The notes: a model not told the origin generated them from the sequence alone. Counted from the stretch's first letter, positions 10,901 through 19,909 are shown. The stretch is DNA of 64,000 bases from Parabacteroides timonensis (GCF_900128505.1 NZ_LT669940.1:168488-232487), one strand, 5' to 3'. Translations and numbers: made by a program.

Positions 10901-11009
10901 CCGGCAACAACGATATCGGGATAGTGAAATAAGTCACCAACCCTATGATAAAACAGGCAGTAAAAGCCATCAGTACCGCGATAGGACGTTGTAACAAGAA
11001 TTTAACCAT
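7923..11009 (-). CDS. RND efflux permease, first copy of operon
   Basis: This 1028-residue protein has the full RND layout: an N-terminal helix (LLQRPIAVLMAFTACFIIGL), a porter domain, helices 2-6 with the relay motif LGMMIDSSIIVTENI near residue 400, a second periplasmic half and terminal helices containing GIVVTCGIVINDSILKID and the GRRRLRPIIMTS loop. It couples proton import to export of small molecules through the adaptor encoded 20 nt upstream and the TolC-like channel downstream. Length and motifs match a complete functional protein. Confidence 0.93.
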   Translation of the reverse strand: MVKFLLQRPIAVLMAFTACFIIGLVTYFTIPISLLPDIAIPEITIQVSGQNTSARELENTVVKPIRQQLMQVSALRDIHSETRDGSGIIRLNFDFGTNTDLAFIEVNEKIDAAMNYLPREVERPRVIKASATDIPVFCLNLTLKSDESGKSSESEAAFLDLCQFAENVIKRRIEQLPEVAMVDITGMVKRQLQIVPDIKILEMAGITLDDLESALNSNNIEPGSMTVRDGYYEYNIKFSTLLRTPEDVQNIYIRKNDRIFQLKDLAKIAVVPEKETGASLAGGKRAVTLAVIKQTDENMDNMKEALEGITDYFETIYPDIEFSVSRNQTELLDYSVSNLKQNLTLGFIFICIVAILFLGDIKIPAVIGLSMIISLIVSFLFFYLFKMSLNIISLSGLILALGMMIDSSIIVTENITQYRTKGFSLDEACAKGTTEVITPMLSSTFTTIAVFFPLVFMSGIAGAIFYDQAFAVTVGLLVSYFTGIMLLPVLYKLVYSIPDIKHTGFNRRIKNLIKDSALYGFYDAGVNFTFRHKKASLILTALTLPLCVFLFYEVPKTRMPEIDQNELIAHIEWNENIHIDENKDRVSRLFNQTAGDVKEYTSYIGQQQFLLNRDRELSASEAELYFRTEKTSAIAPLQEKISQWLDTNYPQAVFSFSPPITVFEKLFVTGEADVVAEFYTRNKATAPEAFELQKLESEMKTTTGQAPVGVAFDNQLNISIDRQKLLLYNVNYNEVYRLLKTAFKENEVATLRSYQQYLPIALAGDGQTINEVLQNTLVQTQPDKDSKSQYIPLQSLIKVTQGEDLKTITAGKNGEYIPFSFYNIQKPEQLMDNVKQLSGQNWEIDFSGSFFSNQKMLNELVVILFISLLLMYFILAAQFESFLQPLILLLEIPIDVAAALLILWICGHTINLMSAIGIVVTCGIVINDSILKIDMINELRKEGVPLMEAIHEAGRRRLRPIIMTSLTTIFGMVPLLFTFDMGSELQKPLSIAMISAMLVGTAVSLFIIPLIYWYIYRKHDVTEKQTEV

Positions 11010-11029
11010 GAATTTTCAAATTTCAATTC

Positions 11030-12109
11030 TTAATTTTCAATTATCGTAACCGGAGCCTCATGTGCCAGATTGATATTACCGCTGGTAATGACGATATCAT
11101 CTTCTTTCAGACCGTCTGCAATCGTGTAACTGTCTGCATTTTCCAGGCCGGTATGCACGTAAGTCCAATAGGCCTTTGTCTTTGTGCTGTCCAGAACAAA
11201 CACCACCTGCTTTCCCGAACGCAGTACAACCGACTCTTTCGGAACGACCAACTGTTTACCGAGTGAACGGTGGATGCTGACACGTACATTCATTCCTTCG
11301 AATAACTTGCCTCTGTCCGTAACTGCCGCTTTCACCTGTACCATCCCATTTTCGTCTACCAACGGATTTATTTCGCTGATACGTCCCTCTGCTTTGACAT
11401 CGCTCAGGGCAAACGGAGTCACTTCTACCCGGTCGCCGTTCTTTATTAAAGGCAGTTCATTTTCCAGAACGGTGAATGCCGCTTCCAGACTGACTGGGTC
11501 GATAATGGTACAGAAGACATCGGAGGTGGAAGCTGTATTATATTGCTTGGCAAACAGGTTGGCAACAATGCCGTCGAAAGGAGCGGTCAACACTGCATTC
11601 TGCTCTTCATATTCGGCAAGCTGGTATTGGATCAGTGCCTGGTCGTAGCCACTCTTTACCCGGGCAAGCTGCATGGTAGCCGGGGGAACTTTTGCCGAGT
11701 CCGACAGCGCATATCCCTGGCCAATCAGTACATCCTGCAATTCCAGTTTGGCACGTTCCAAGGCGTCTTTTGTAGTAGCTGTTTTGTTTTTCAATCGGAA
11801 GGTCGATAATTCCGCTAATTTTTGCCCTTTGGTCACCCGGTCGCCATTTTTTACATGGATAATAGCAATCGGTTCGGACGATTCAAACCGCAGGTCGACA
11901 TGACGGCGGGCCGACAATTTGCCGTTACTGATCAGTTCATGGTTGAAATCAGTAGCCTTCAGTGTCATCACGGTCACCTCGTTGGTTTCGTCCGGTAGAA
12001 CTGTTTCAACAGTTTCTTCCCCTGTACTGTCTCCTTTCTTTTCACCGGAACAGGCTATCATTCCGGAAAGGATCAGTATTGCCAGCAAATTGTAGTATTT
12101 CATATTCAT
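11030..12109 (-). CDS. RND periplasmic adaptor (membrane fusion) lipoprotein
   Basis: This is the first gene of the efflux operon. I place the start at the ATG at 12109 (or 12103), because the longer frame would begin with TTG inside the -7 box. The N terminus is a lipoprotein signal (LLAILILSGMIACSG). It is followed by the biotinyl-lipoyl half (HVKNGDRVTKGQKLAELSTF), a helical hairpin, the second lipoyl half (NAVLTAPFDGIVANLF) and beta-barrel and membrane-proximal domains (VVPKESVVLRSGKQVVFVLD). It links the RND pump to the TolC-like channel. Confidence 0.9.
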   Translation of the reverse strand: MNMKYYNLLAILILSGMIACSGEKKGDSTGEETVETVLPDETNEVTVMTLKATDFNHELISNGKLSARRHVDLRFESSEPIAIIHVKNGDRVTKGQKLAELSTFRLKNKTATTKDALERAKLELQDVLIGQGYALSDSAKVPPATMQLARVKSGYDQALIQYQLAEYEEQNAVLTAPFDGIVANLFAKQYNTASTSDVFCTIIDPVSLEAAFTVLENELPLIKNGDRVEVTPFALSDVKAEGRISEINPLVDENGMVQVKAAVTDRGKLFEGMNVRVSIHRSLGKQLVVPKESVVLRSGKQVVFVLDSTKTKAYWTYVHTGLENADSYTIADGLKEDDIVITSGNINLAHEAPVTIIEN

Positions 12110-12136
12110 ATAAACTATGATTCTGTTTTCAATTTC

Positions 12137-12209
12137 CAAATATACAAATTAATTATTACGATGTTCTCGTAATTGATATATAAATAAACTAATTACGATT
12201 TTATCGTAT
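12137..12209 (-). promoter_or_regulatory. Efflux-operon promoter with two operator-like dyads
   Basis: A -7 box TATATTTG lies at 12144-12137 on the minus strand. Upstream are two related dyads: ATTACGA-N5-TCGTAAT at 12155-12173 and ATTACGA-N5-TCGTA at 12192-12208, 37 bp centre to centre. The first covers the -33 position, as expected of a repressor site. No repressor gene is adjacent in the window. Confidence 0.5.
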
Positions 12210-14036
12210 GTTGTTGAGCATGTTTTTAACTTCTGTTCTCATTTCCCGTATAGCTGTACTTTCCACTTTCGGCTCTTTTTTCAATACGGCATCAGCAGCT
12301 TTGATAAACTTATCTTCCTGAAAGAAAGTAGGTTCCGTATAAAGTTTAGTAAGCAGATAATACGGGTAGATCCGTTCCGGTAATATATCGATTGCATGTA
12401 GCAATAAATATTCAGCTTCCAGGAAATTTCCTTGTGCCTGTTCGTTTTTTGCAGCCATATAATGGATCATCGGATCGGCACTCAGTTTCATTGCCCGTTC
12501 TAACAAACGATTCGCCTCTGCAAACCGCTCCGTCTTACTCAAGCATTGCGCCGTTTCAAATAGTAGTTCCGGCTTATGTCCCATCAACGGTACCAACTTT
12601 TCATACCCGTCTGCCGCCGCTTCATAAGCTTTGCTATTATATAACATCTTCATCGTATTCCACTTTTTATACCCTTTATAATACTCCTTCTGCTGCCAGA
12701 AAAGCCATCCGCAACATACTGCCATCCCCCCGATTACGGCGACTGAGAGTAACCTTTTCCCCTCTCGAGAGAGGGTAGGGGGTGTGTCAGTGGGAACAGC
12801 AGTATCAGCAACCCCCATCAAAACCACCAACACCACCCAGAACTCCGGCAATTGTAACGGATAAGACGCCAGGCTAAACACCATCAACGCCAATATCCCT
12901 CCGGCCGCTCCGATCTGTCTGTTCTTTACCCCCCGGAACAAAGAATAACTTAACAACAATACAAAAACCATTAAACCAAACACTCCTTGTTCCAAACCAA
13001 TCTGTAAAAACTCATTAAACCCGTATTCCGGACATCCGGCCACCAGTTTTTCTGTATCCGGAGTTCTGCCGGAAGAAAAATATTCTGCTTGTGTTTCGGC
13101 ATAAGCCGCCGGAAAACCACCGAGTCCGGTCCCTGTCCAGGGTTGTTTTATTATTGCTTGCGTCGTTATTTTCCATAAAAGTAGCCGGCCATCGGCAGAT
13201 TCTTTTTTTAGCACGTAAATACCAGCCAATGCACTGGCTACAAGGATCAGTATCAAAAAAGATGATACTACAGTTAAGGCTTGGTGTCCTTTTATAAACC
13301 GTTTAGTCTTTTTCCATCCGATACTTTGTATCCAATAAACCCATCCGCACGAAACCGCCGCCGCGATCCAGGCTGCCCGGCTCATTCCGGCAGGCAATAT
13401 GACAATAATTGCCAGTAAACTGATCCACCCCAGATAGTACAGGTAAACTTCAGTCTGCCGCCATCCCCCTTTTTTATAGCCGTTGAACCGTAGGATCATC
13501 CATAGGCAAACCGGTAGCACCATCGCGAGATACCCCGAATAAGGCCCCGGATTATAAAAATCCCCGGTCAGTCTGAACAGTGAATGGTTCGAACCTTCAA
13601 ATCCATGTAATTGACGCATCCCTGATATTGCTTCTATCAGTCCGGTCCCTACAATTGCAACCAGGTAAAAAATCTTCAACTGCGGCCATCCGGTAAATAT
13701 GAACCGCAACAGAAACCACAATATAACCAGTTGTCCTCCGAACAACATTTTCTCCGGTTCGGGATTCAGTTGCCAGCCATAAGTAAATGTAACGATAGCC
13801 ATTAAAACCAGTACTGCTCCATCTGCTACTGAGAAAGTAAATTGTTTCGCCGGCTTAGTAAGGACGATTGTTGTCAGACTACATAGAACCAGAAACACCA
13901 TTGCCAGGTGATACCAATGGATTTTTCCTGTGACCAGACCGTTTGCCAGGCTAATGTCTGTTGCAAAAACGGTACACAATAGAAAGAATCCACTGACAGC
14001 AAGTAGTGACCAACTTATATATCTTTTATACATCAT
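12201..14036 (-). CDS. O-antigen ligase-like/TPR membrane protein of NVEALA cluster
   Basis: The 611-residue protein parallels the one at 1063-2892 throughout (e.g. QPWTGTGLGGFPAAYAETQA here and QPVTGTGLGGFSTSYAKTQA there). It has about twelve membrane segments with Wzy_C-type motifs (GFNEFLQIGLEQGVFGLMVF), then a soluble TPR-like tail (about 470-600). It follows signal peptidase I with a 9-nt gap and is the last gene of the NVEALA peptide cluster. Its true substrate is unknown; glycan ligase is only the family name. Confidence 0.75.
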   Translation of the reverse strand: MMYKRYISWSLLAVSGFFLLCTVFATDISLANGLVTGKIHWYHLAMVFLVLCSLTTIVLTKPAKQFTFSVADGAVLVLMAIVTFTYGWQLNPEPEKMLFGGQLVILWFLLRFIFTGWPQLKIFYLVAIVGTGLIEAISGMRQLHGFEGSNHSLFRLTGDFYNPGPYSGYLAMVLPVCLWMILRFNGYKKGGWRQTEVYLYYLGWISLLAIIVILPAGMSRAAWIAAAVSCGWVYWIQSIGWKKTKRFIKGHQALTVVSSFLILILVASALAGIYVLKKESADGRLLLWKITTQAIIKQPWTGTGLGGFPAAYAETQAEYFSSGRTPDTEKLVAGCPEYGFNEFLQIGLEQGVFGLMVFVLLLSYSLFRGVKNRQIGAAGGILALMVFSLASYPLQLPEFWVVLVVLMGVADTAVPTDTPPTLSREGKRLLSVAVIGGMAVCCGWLFWQQKEYYKGYKKWNTMKMLYNSKAYEAAADGYEKLVPLMGHKPELLFETAQCLSKTERFAEANRLLERAMKLSADPMIHYMAAKNEQAQGNFLEAEYLLLHAIDILPERIYPYYLLTKLYTEPTFFQEDKFIKAADAVLKKEPKVESTAIREMRTEVKNMLNNIR

Positions 14037-14045
14037 CCTCTTTAT

Positions 14046-14918
14046 TTAATGAATTACTTTAAATAAACGATCCCATCTAAATTTCTCTGTGTATGGATCT
14101 ATTGATTTCCAGATAATCCAGGCTTTCCCAACAATATATTCTTCAGGCAATAATCCCCAATAACGCGAATCCTGCGAATTCATCCCGTTATCGCCTGCCA
14201 TGAAATAATAATTTTTCCGGAAGCGATAGCCGTTGATCGGACTCCCCTTAAGAAAAGCTGTCGAATCCTTATATTGAAGTTCTCCTTGTTGTTCCCATTC
14301 GATCAACTTTTTATATAGCCGATAGTTTGTCCGATCCAATGTGATGGAATCTCCTTTTCCTGGAATATAAAGGGGACCAAAATCTTTGATATTCCAACCG
14401 ATGATACTGTCATAAGGAAAGCTGTGGAATACTCCATCCTGAAATTTATTTGTTATCGATATTTTCTTTTGTGAATCCATATTACCCAAAGGAAGATGAT
14501 TACCTTTTATATGATAGAATCCGTTTCGGATAGATAATGTATCTCCCGGTAATCCTACACAACGTTTGATATAATATTTTAGGATATGCATTTCAATTTT
14601 ATCCCAACTGTTCGGATGAGGAAAATTGAAAACAAGGATATCGTTACGATCTATTTTCTTGAAACCAGGGATGCGGTAAATATCTGTTTGCTCGTTTCGC
14701 ATGGAAGCAAAAATGTTGAATAATCGAGGGCCGATTGACATTTTATATACCAGTACATTATCTCCGATAATTAGTTCCGGTTCCATAGAATCACTAGGAA
14801 TACGAAAAGATGCAAAAAAGAATACCTGAAAAAATATCCAAAGAGCAATTACAGAGAAACTTATCAGTATTAAATTCAATCCCTGATCAAGCATTTTGTT
14901 TATAAATTTTATTGTCAT
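14046..14918 (-). CDS. lepB: Signal peptidase I, cluster-specific
   Basis: From the ATG at 14918 the protein has 290 residues: one membrane helix (about 14-38), then the S26 signature PSDSMEP with nucleophile Ser44, and IKRCVGLPGD with general base Lys118. Box E appears as MAGDNGMNSQDSRYWG. It would cleave signal peptides at the periplasmic face. Its place between a transglutaminase-like lipoprotein gene and the ligase/TPR gene suggests it serves this cluster, possibly the NVEALA precursors. That pairing is inference. Confidence 0.88.
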   Translation of the reverse strand: MTIKFINKMLDQGLNLILISFSVIALWIFFQVFFFASFRIPSDSMEPELIIGDNVLVYKMSIGPRLFNIFASMRNEQTDIYRIPGFKKIDRNDILVFNFPHPNSWDKIEMHILKYYIKRCVGLPGDTLSIRNGFYHIKGNHLPLGNMDSQKKISITNKFQDGVFHSFPYDSIIGWNIKDFGPLYIPGKGDSITLDRTNYRLYKKLIEWEQQGELQYKDSTAFLKGSPINGYRFRKNYYFMAGDNGMNSQDSRYWGLLPEEYIVGKAWIIWKSIDPYTEKFRWDRLFKVIH

Positions 14919-14938
14919 GTTTATCTTTTTTGATCTTA

Positions 14939-16981
14939 TTACCACCAAACCTGTTTTCCGTTTTCGTAGGTAAATGGCCTGTGTTCATTTCCTTGTGTAT
15001 GATTGTGAATTCTGAATATTACATTCTTGGGTATATCATAATACACTAGTTTATCATCTTTTGCCTGTTGTCGACCTAAAGATATCCATTTGCCATTCCA
15101 ATAAAATAACTCATATAGTTCTCCTGTCACGATCTTGTTGTCATCGCTTCTTGGATAAAATTCTATTTTTTCAATTTTATGGGCTTGTCCCATGTCAAGA
15201 ATGATATGCTGTTGTCTTTCGTCCATATCCGGTTGATAATATGAGAGTCGGGATTCATCTGTTATATTTTCCAATCCTACTTTATATCGGCTTTTTGTGC
15301 CCTTCCAATTCCCTGTTATAATTTTTTTATCTTTTCCGAACACTTTTATTTCAGCGATGTAAAATGGTTCACCTATTGGATAAACGTTTTGAAAGTCACA
15401 TACTATATAACGATATTTTTTATTGTCTTTTATTTTAAATGTATCAATATAAAAGGGCGGTTCATTTATCTTATGGACAAAAATACTGTCAGATAAATCA
15501 CTCTTATTGCATAGATAAAAACGTGTACCAACAGTACTGGCAGCTTTAAGTGCAGTATGTAGACGATATGGTATTTTTGTGTAGAAAGTAGCAATTTTTT
15601 CAGTTTTAGAGATTTGTGGTGAAAGACCTTTCAATTCTCCTTTAGTAGTCAGGATAAAGGCATCTCCAGCAGGAATAATTGTCCCTTTGTCATAATAGGC
15701 GGGTAAATAAAGAACATTAACTCCCATTTTCTGAAAAGAAGCTTGCTTTTTTTGAGGTATGCTCCAGCTAACAGGATTCCAATTTCCTGCATTATAGCAG
15801 CATAAGTAGATATATCTTTTTGGATGAGAACTATTCCACAATGGTACTTTTATGTCTTTGCTTATAACGTATTTATCTGTGATGTCTTCTATTCCTGGAT
15901 CTCTGAATAAAGCTGGAATTTCTTCTTGTGCAGATAAAACTAAACTGTTATTTTGTATCTCATAGTTAAAGCGAAATATTTTAGACACTGTTCTACAATA
16001 ATCAATGGTGATTAATGGAGATATGTCTTTTATTAATGGATTATAAGCATTAAACCAAAACATGTCACTGACTAATATGTCATCTTCTGAAAAATAAGGC
16101 CTTTGAGTATTATCATACAATTTCCGTATGGGTCTATCACCAATTATTTCAGTCCAGAAATGACTATAACTAAAATTTGCCCACCCTGGGTGTGTATTTA
16201 AAACAGCTGGAATACCATTTGCTCGTAGAGCTGTAATTTTATAAATGTTTTGCTCTAAGCAAGAACCCATTTGCGCGGATGCTATATTTTGAAAAGTAGT
16301 TGGAAGTAGTTCTTTATATTCTTCATAGATAGGCCATTCCTTTAAGAATGTCGTATCAATATGATGAGATATGAGTTTACCCACTTCTGTATAAGATTTA
16401 TTTTGAATCGTATCTCTTAATACGGCATACTTCTGGTCAAAGAAGTATGATGCCTGTTCCCAATAGTAATTATTGGTAGTATAGGGAAGGATATATTTAT
16501 AAAAAGTTTCAGTATCTATGTCTTTACACCAAGGGTATTTACGCCATAAGTTAAAATATTTGTCGATGTGGTGTATTAGGTAATTAGATGATAATATCCG
16601 AATATCTTGTAGATATCGGGGAGATATTTCTGTGTTTGAACATAATAGTTTTATGCTATCACATATGGAATATTGTACATTTTTCTTATAACTGCCAAAT
16701 TTTTCTACATGATTTGTAAGAGCATCATAAAAAGGCTGTATCTTTTTGACGGAATTACTGTCTATGGCCTGTTTGCCAAGCATATTTTTAATAAGAAAAT
16801 AAGCTCCATTTAACTTCTCAGGCTCGTTTTTATAATGTTTTAGTGTTCTTTTCAGCTCTTGTTTGTTCTCTTTGGCAAGTTCGAGTGTAAATTTCAATTG
16901 TTTGTCATTTTGAGAATCACAAGCTAACAGTATCATTGATAATATTGTTAGTCCTATATTAATTAATTTAGTGTTCATCAT
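14939..16981 (-). CDS. Transglutaminase-like lipoprotein with C-terminal discoidin-like region
   Basis: The N terminus is a lipoprotein signal ending in Cys21 (LSMILLAC). Around residues 235-290 lie the likely transglutaminase/cysteine-protease triad elements: QMGSCLEQN (Cys241), YSHFWTEI (His274) and a following Asp. The C-terminal third (e.g. IILDMGQAHKIEKIEFYPRS) resembles an F5/8-type beta-sandwich. A homologue lies in the RiPP cluster (37198-39150). The protein is probably periplasmic or surface attached and may crosslink or cleave the cluster's peptide. It follows the propeller gene by 15 nt and precedes signal peptidase I by 20 nt. Confidence 0.75.
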   Translation of the reverse strand: MMNTKLINIGLTILSMILLACDSQNDKQLKFTLELAKENKQELKRTLKHYKNEPEKLNGAYFLIKNMLGKQAIDSNSVKKIQPFYDALTNHVEKFGSYKKNVQYSICDSIKLLCSNTEISPRYLQDIRILSSNYLIHHIDKYFNLWRKYPWCKDIDTETFYKYILPYTTNNYYWEQASYFFDQKYAVLRDTIQNKSYTEVGKLISHHIDTTFLKEWPIYEEYKELLPTTFQNIASAQMGSCLEQNIYKITALRANGIPAVLNTHPGWANFSYSHFWTEIIGDRPIRKLYDNTQRPYFSEDDILVSDMFWFNAYNPLIKDISPLITIDYCRTVSKIFRFNYEIQNNSLVLSAQEEIPALFRDPGIEDITDKYVISKDIKVPLWNSSHPKRYIYLCCYNAGNWNPVSWSIPQKKQASFQKMGVNVLYLPAYYDKGTIIPAGDAFILTTKGELKGLSPQISKTEKIATFYTKIPYRLHTALKAASTVGTRFYLCNKSDLSDSIFVHKINEPPFYIDTFKIKDNKKYRYIVCDFQNVYPIGEPFYIAEIKVFGKDKKIITGNWKGTKSRYKVGLENITDESRLSYYQPDMDERQQHIILDMGQAHKIEKIEFYPRSDDNKIVTGELYELFYWNGKWISLGRQQAKDDKLVYYDIPKNVIFRIHNHTQGNEHRPFTYENGKQVWW

Positions 16982-16996
16982 TTTGAATATGATTAG

Positions 16997-18046
16997 TTAT
17001 TTCAAATGCATTATTTGTAATAATGTATTACAGTCTTTTTCATGTCTATCAACTACTCGACACCATGTTGAGTCATTTAAATAGAATAATTTATAATTTG
17101 ACGATTTCATTTCATCAAAATCGTTTTCTAAATTTTTGCAAACCACTATATTTGTCTTTCTTTTTCGATCTAAAAGTACCCATCTAAATGGATTCTCATT
17201 TTCTCCAAATATGAAATATGTAAATATTATATGTTTAGATGAAATACAAAAATCATACATCATTGAGTGCCCTTCCAATTCTATTGGACTTAGATTTGAA
17301 ATATTACGTACTTTTTCTGGTGATTTTTGTTTTAAGTTTATTGTATATAATAATTTAGCAGAGTCTGCATTTATCAAATAGATATTATCGTTATTTCGAT
17401 CGTAGTAATATATTCCATCAAAAGTTTCGTTATACAATGTTGAAATAAATTCAAATTCTTGATTATTAGATTTATGTTCTATTAATTGTTTTATGAATTT
17501 ATTATTAGACGAACAAATCCAAACTCCATTTTTTTTATAAGTCTTACTTGTATATGGTTGGAACATTATATTATACCCCTCTACTGTGATAGCAAAATCC
17601 TTCATGAAATATTCAACTTTATCTGATTTAATGAACTCTCCCTGATAAGTATATTGGTTTATTTTGAAATTTATTACGTCATAAATATATATATGATTTG
17701 AAATTGTATCAACTGTAATAGCATTTACGTTATGATATTCAGCAAGTCCTTCTCCTATGTAATTAATCTGTTTAATAAATTTTCCATTGTGTGTAAAGAT
17801 ATAAATCCCTTCTCTCTTTTTATCTTGAACAATTATTGTATCATTATCAAAATATATTTTTTGTATTCCTGACAAAAGACAAGTGTCTCCCAGATTTAAA
17901 GTAATGTAGTCTAATGATTTTATAAGTTGAGAGTATTTTATATCATTAGATGACTCGTGAAGATTTAAAGGTATAATTGACTCTTCTTTTCTTTTTTGAC
18001 ATGAGCTAATGTACAATATGACAAAAATCAATAATATATATTTCAT
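16997..18046 (-). CDS. Six-bladed beta-propeller lipoprotein
   Basis: The 349-residue protein begins with a lipoprotein signal (IFVILYISSC). Repeated blades carry the pattern 'hydrophobic-Asp-...-G.fi..i' (IYIFTHNGKFIKQINYIGEG), as in the Bacteroidetes 6-bladed propeller family (DUF5128 type). The homologue at 23995-25050 is similar over its whole length. Such proteins are exported and of unknown function. It is part of the minus-strand run that continues into the transglutaminase-like gene, and its AT-rich composition suggests transfer. Confidence 0.7.
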   Translation of the reverse strand: MKYILLIFVILYISSCQKRKEESIIPLNLHESSNDIKYSQLIKSLDYITLNLGDTCLLSGIQKIYFDNDTIIVQDKKREGIYIFTHNGKFIKQINYIGEGLAEYHNVNAITVDTISNHIYIYDVINFKINQYTYQGEFIKSDKVEYFMKDFAITVEGYNIMFQPYTSKTYKKNGVWICSSNNKFIKQLIEHKSNNQEFEFISTLYNETFDGIYYYDRNNDNIYLINADSAKLLYTINLKQKSPEKVRNISNLSPIELEGHSMMYDFCISSKHIIFTYFIFGENENPFRWVLLDRKRKTNIVVCKNLENDFDEMKSSNYKLFYLNDSTWCRVVDRHEKDCNTLLQIMHLK

Positions 18047-18081
18047 ACATTGAATTGTTAATAGTGTAAATAAAAAGACTC

Positions 18082-18245
18082 CTAAATTTGTATCTCTTCT
18101 AGTATTCTTTCACTTCTTGTTAATGTTTCCATGTTAGTAGAAGGAAGCTCTGATAGCTTAACTTTATTTTTGCTCCGATTGAAGTGTCGATCGGCCGCAA
18201 TAGCCATAGTGAGTAATGAATACTGTCCCAAAGATCTTTTTTCAT
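18082..18245 (-). pseudogene. Decayed NVEALA-family peptide gene
   Basis: An ATG at 18245 begins MKKDLWDSI. After a frame change the same stretch reads SLLTMAIAADRHFN and then KVKLSELPSTNMETLTRSE, ending in TAG at 18084-18082. That matches the conserved block of the intact peptides (EVELSDLALANVEALAQDE at 19910-20176). The reading frame is broken and the cysteine-rich tail is missing. I judge it a relic of a fourth peptide gene. Confidence 0.55.
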
Positions 18246-18559
18246 GATCTTATTGTTTTGTTTAGTTGTGGATTAATTAGTTTATTTTAATATGTTTTTT
18301 TTGAATTAAATAGCTGAACGTTAGAAATTCTATTTTGAACTAATATCATTTTATCCTTAAAAGAGCTACTGAGGAGTTTAGCATAACAGCTGAAACTATA
18401 GTGTAGGGTTCTCTTTTTGTTCCTTTAGTATCTAAACAGTATCTTTACAATCTCTAACCAGCTTCGTAATTTTTTGTTCGTAATACTATGATTTTATGTT
18501 GAATCTGACGATATAAGGGATATTTCCATATGTTATTGTTTGAGGATTATTATTTATAA
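18246..18559. other. AT-rich intergenic region, nothing recognised
   Basis: All frames are closed at short intervals and no convincing promoter or repeat is seen. It lies between the propeller gene ending at 18560 and the decayed peptide gene. Confidence 0.4.
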
Positions 18560-19573
18560 TTAAATTTTGATATCATAGGAAAGAATGCATTCTTTATATA
18601 ATCCATTATATCCATATAAGATGTTGTTTACCTCATCGAATACGAATAGAATAGGAGAAATGTCAAATCTATATTCATTAATGTAATTACCATGATTATC
18701 ATATATCAGCAATTTGTCTTTATAAGGATTCTTCATAAAATCTTCATAATTTAAACCTCTGTATAATAAAAAAATATATGATTTAGAGGCAAATGCATTG
18801 ATAAATGTGTTTGTATTGGATTTGAAATTATTTATATTAATATGTGGTTTCTGCTTTTCACCCAAGATACTTTTTTTTAAATTGCCATCAAAATCAATGA
18901 AATCAATTTTGTCTTTGTAAAAATATGCATAGACCATTATGGAATCATTAGCAACTAATATGCCTTTATTTGAATAGAAAAAACTTTCAGGATGGTCATC
19001 TTTAGGGAATGAGTATAATACTTCTGTAGAATTATTGTCAAAATTATATTTACAAATACTTAATTGGAAAATGTTGTTGTATATTAAATATTTATTATAC
19101 GAATAAACATTGTTCATTGGTTCGCCCGTATTGAATATGTTATATAGATTTTGTTTGTTAATATTGTTGTTTTTTAAATCGTAACCATAGGCATTCTTTC
19201 CTCTATTAAATCCTCCAATAAGGAATTGGCTGCTTGTACTTTTGTATAAATGTGGATTCGAAAATTCCATGGGACCTTCACCTTTATGACCAAAGCTGTT
19301 TAACAACTGAAAATCAGGTGTCTGATATATGTGTATAATTGTATCAGATGATATTGATTGAAATATTATGTTGTTTTTTACTATAGCTAAATCTGAAACA
19401 TCAAATATTTCGTTTAAATAAATCTCTTTTACTACTAATTTGTCAATTTCTTTTTGGGAGTTATTTTCACCCATATGTGTGTCCTTTAATTCATTACTAT
19501 TGAACGAACAGGATGTTGATAAATATAAATAACCTATCGTAATGTTTAGAATTTGAAATATTTTATGTTTCAT
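18560..19573 (-). CDS. Predicted TolB/BF3164-like propeller lipoprotein
   Basis: The 337-residue protein has a signal ending in an STSC lipobox and repeated beta-strand blades typical of BF3164/TolB-like proteins (IHIYQTPDFQLLNSFGHKGEGPMEF). It lies directly downstream of two NVEALA peptide genes, a common neighbour arrangement for these families. It is AT-rich like the rest of the cluster. Function unknown; it may be a surface-exposed partner of the peptides. Confidence 0.6.
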   Translation of the reverse strand: MKHKIFQILNITIGYLYLSTSCSFNSNELKDTHMGENNSQKEIDKLVVKEIYLNEIFDVSDLAIVKNNIIFQSISSDTIIHIYQTPDFQLLNSFGHKGEGPMEFSNPHLYKSTSSQFLIGGFNRGKNAYGYDLKNNNINKQNLYNIFNTGEPMNNVYSYNKYLIYNNIFQLSICKYNFDNNSTEVLYSFPKDDHPESFFYSNKGILVANDSIMVYAYFYKDKIDFIDFDGNLKKSILGEKQKPHININNFKSNTNTFINAFASKSYIFLLYRGLNYEDFMKNPYKDKLLIYDNHGNYINEYRFDISPILFVFDEVNNILYGYNGLYKECILSYDIKI

Positions 19574-19637
19574 GATATATCTTTTTTATTATTGAAATCC
19601 AAAGTATAGAATACTATTCTATACTTTGGATTTTGAA

Positions 19638-19898
19638 TTATAGGCAGATTGATTTATGACTATAGCTATATGCTTGTAATTCAGTGCATCCGTTGATCCC
19701 TCCGCAATATATTACAGAGGAAGCAGGATATCCGCCATGAGAATCTACATATTTATAACATTCTCCTAATAAACTGCCTTCAGATTGTGCTAATGCTTCA
19801 ATGTTCATTAATGTTAAATCAATACTCTTTTCAGATTGATTAGCAATTGTGATGAAAAAAGAAGCTATAATGAATGATAGAATTGATATTTTTTTCAT
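19638..19898 (-). CDS. NVEALA-family peptide precursor
   Basis: Taking the ATG at 19898, the product is 86 residues: an N-terminal hydrophobic segment (about 4-19), the signature NIEALAQSEG at 32-41, then a mature-like region with four cysteines (47, 65, 71, 85). NVEALA proteins (PF14055) occur in Bacteroidetes and their function is unknown. The layout (leader, conserved motif, variable Cys-rich tail) suggests a secreted peptide cleaved near the ALA motif. It is one of three intact copies in this cluster. Confidence 0.75.
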   Translation of the reverse strand: MKKISILSFIIASFFITIANQSEKSIDLTLMNIEALAQSEGSLLGECYKYVDSHGGYPASSVIYCGGINGCTELQAYSYSHKSICL

Positions 19899-19909
19899 AC
19901 AGAATAATT

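Noticed and set aside
12110..12139. Longer start of the adaptor gene
   Set aside because: It uses TTG and overlaps the -7 promoter box; the ATG at 12109 gives a normal lipoprotein signal.
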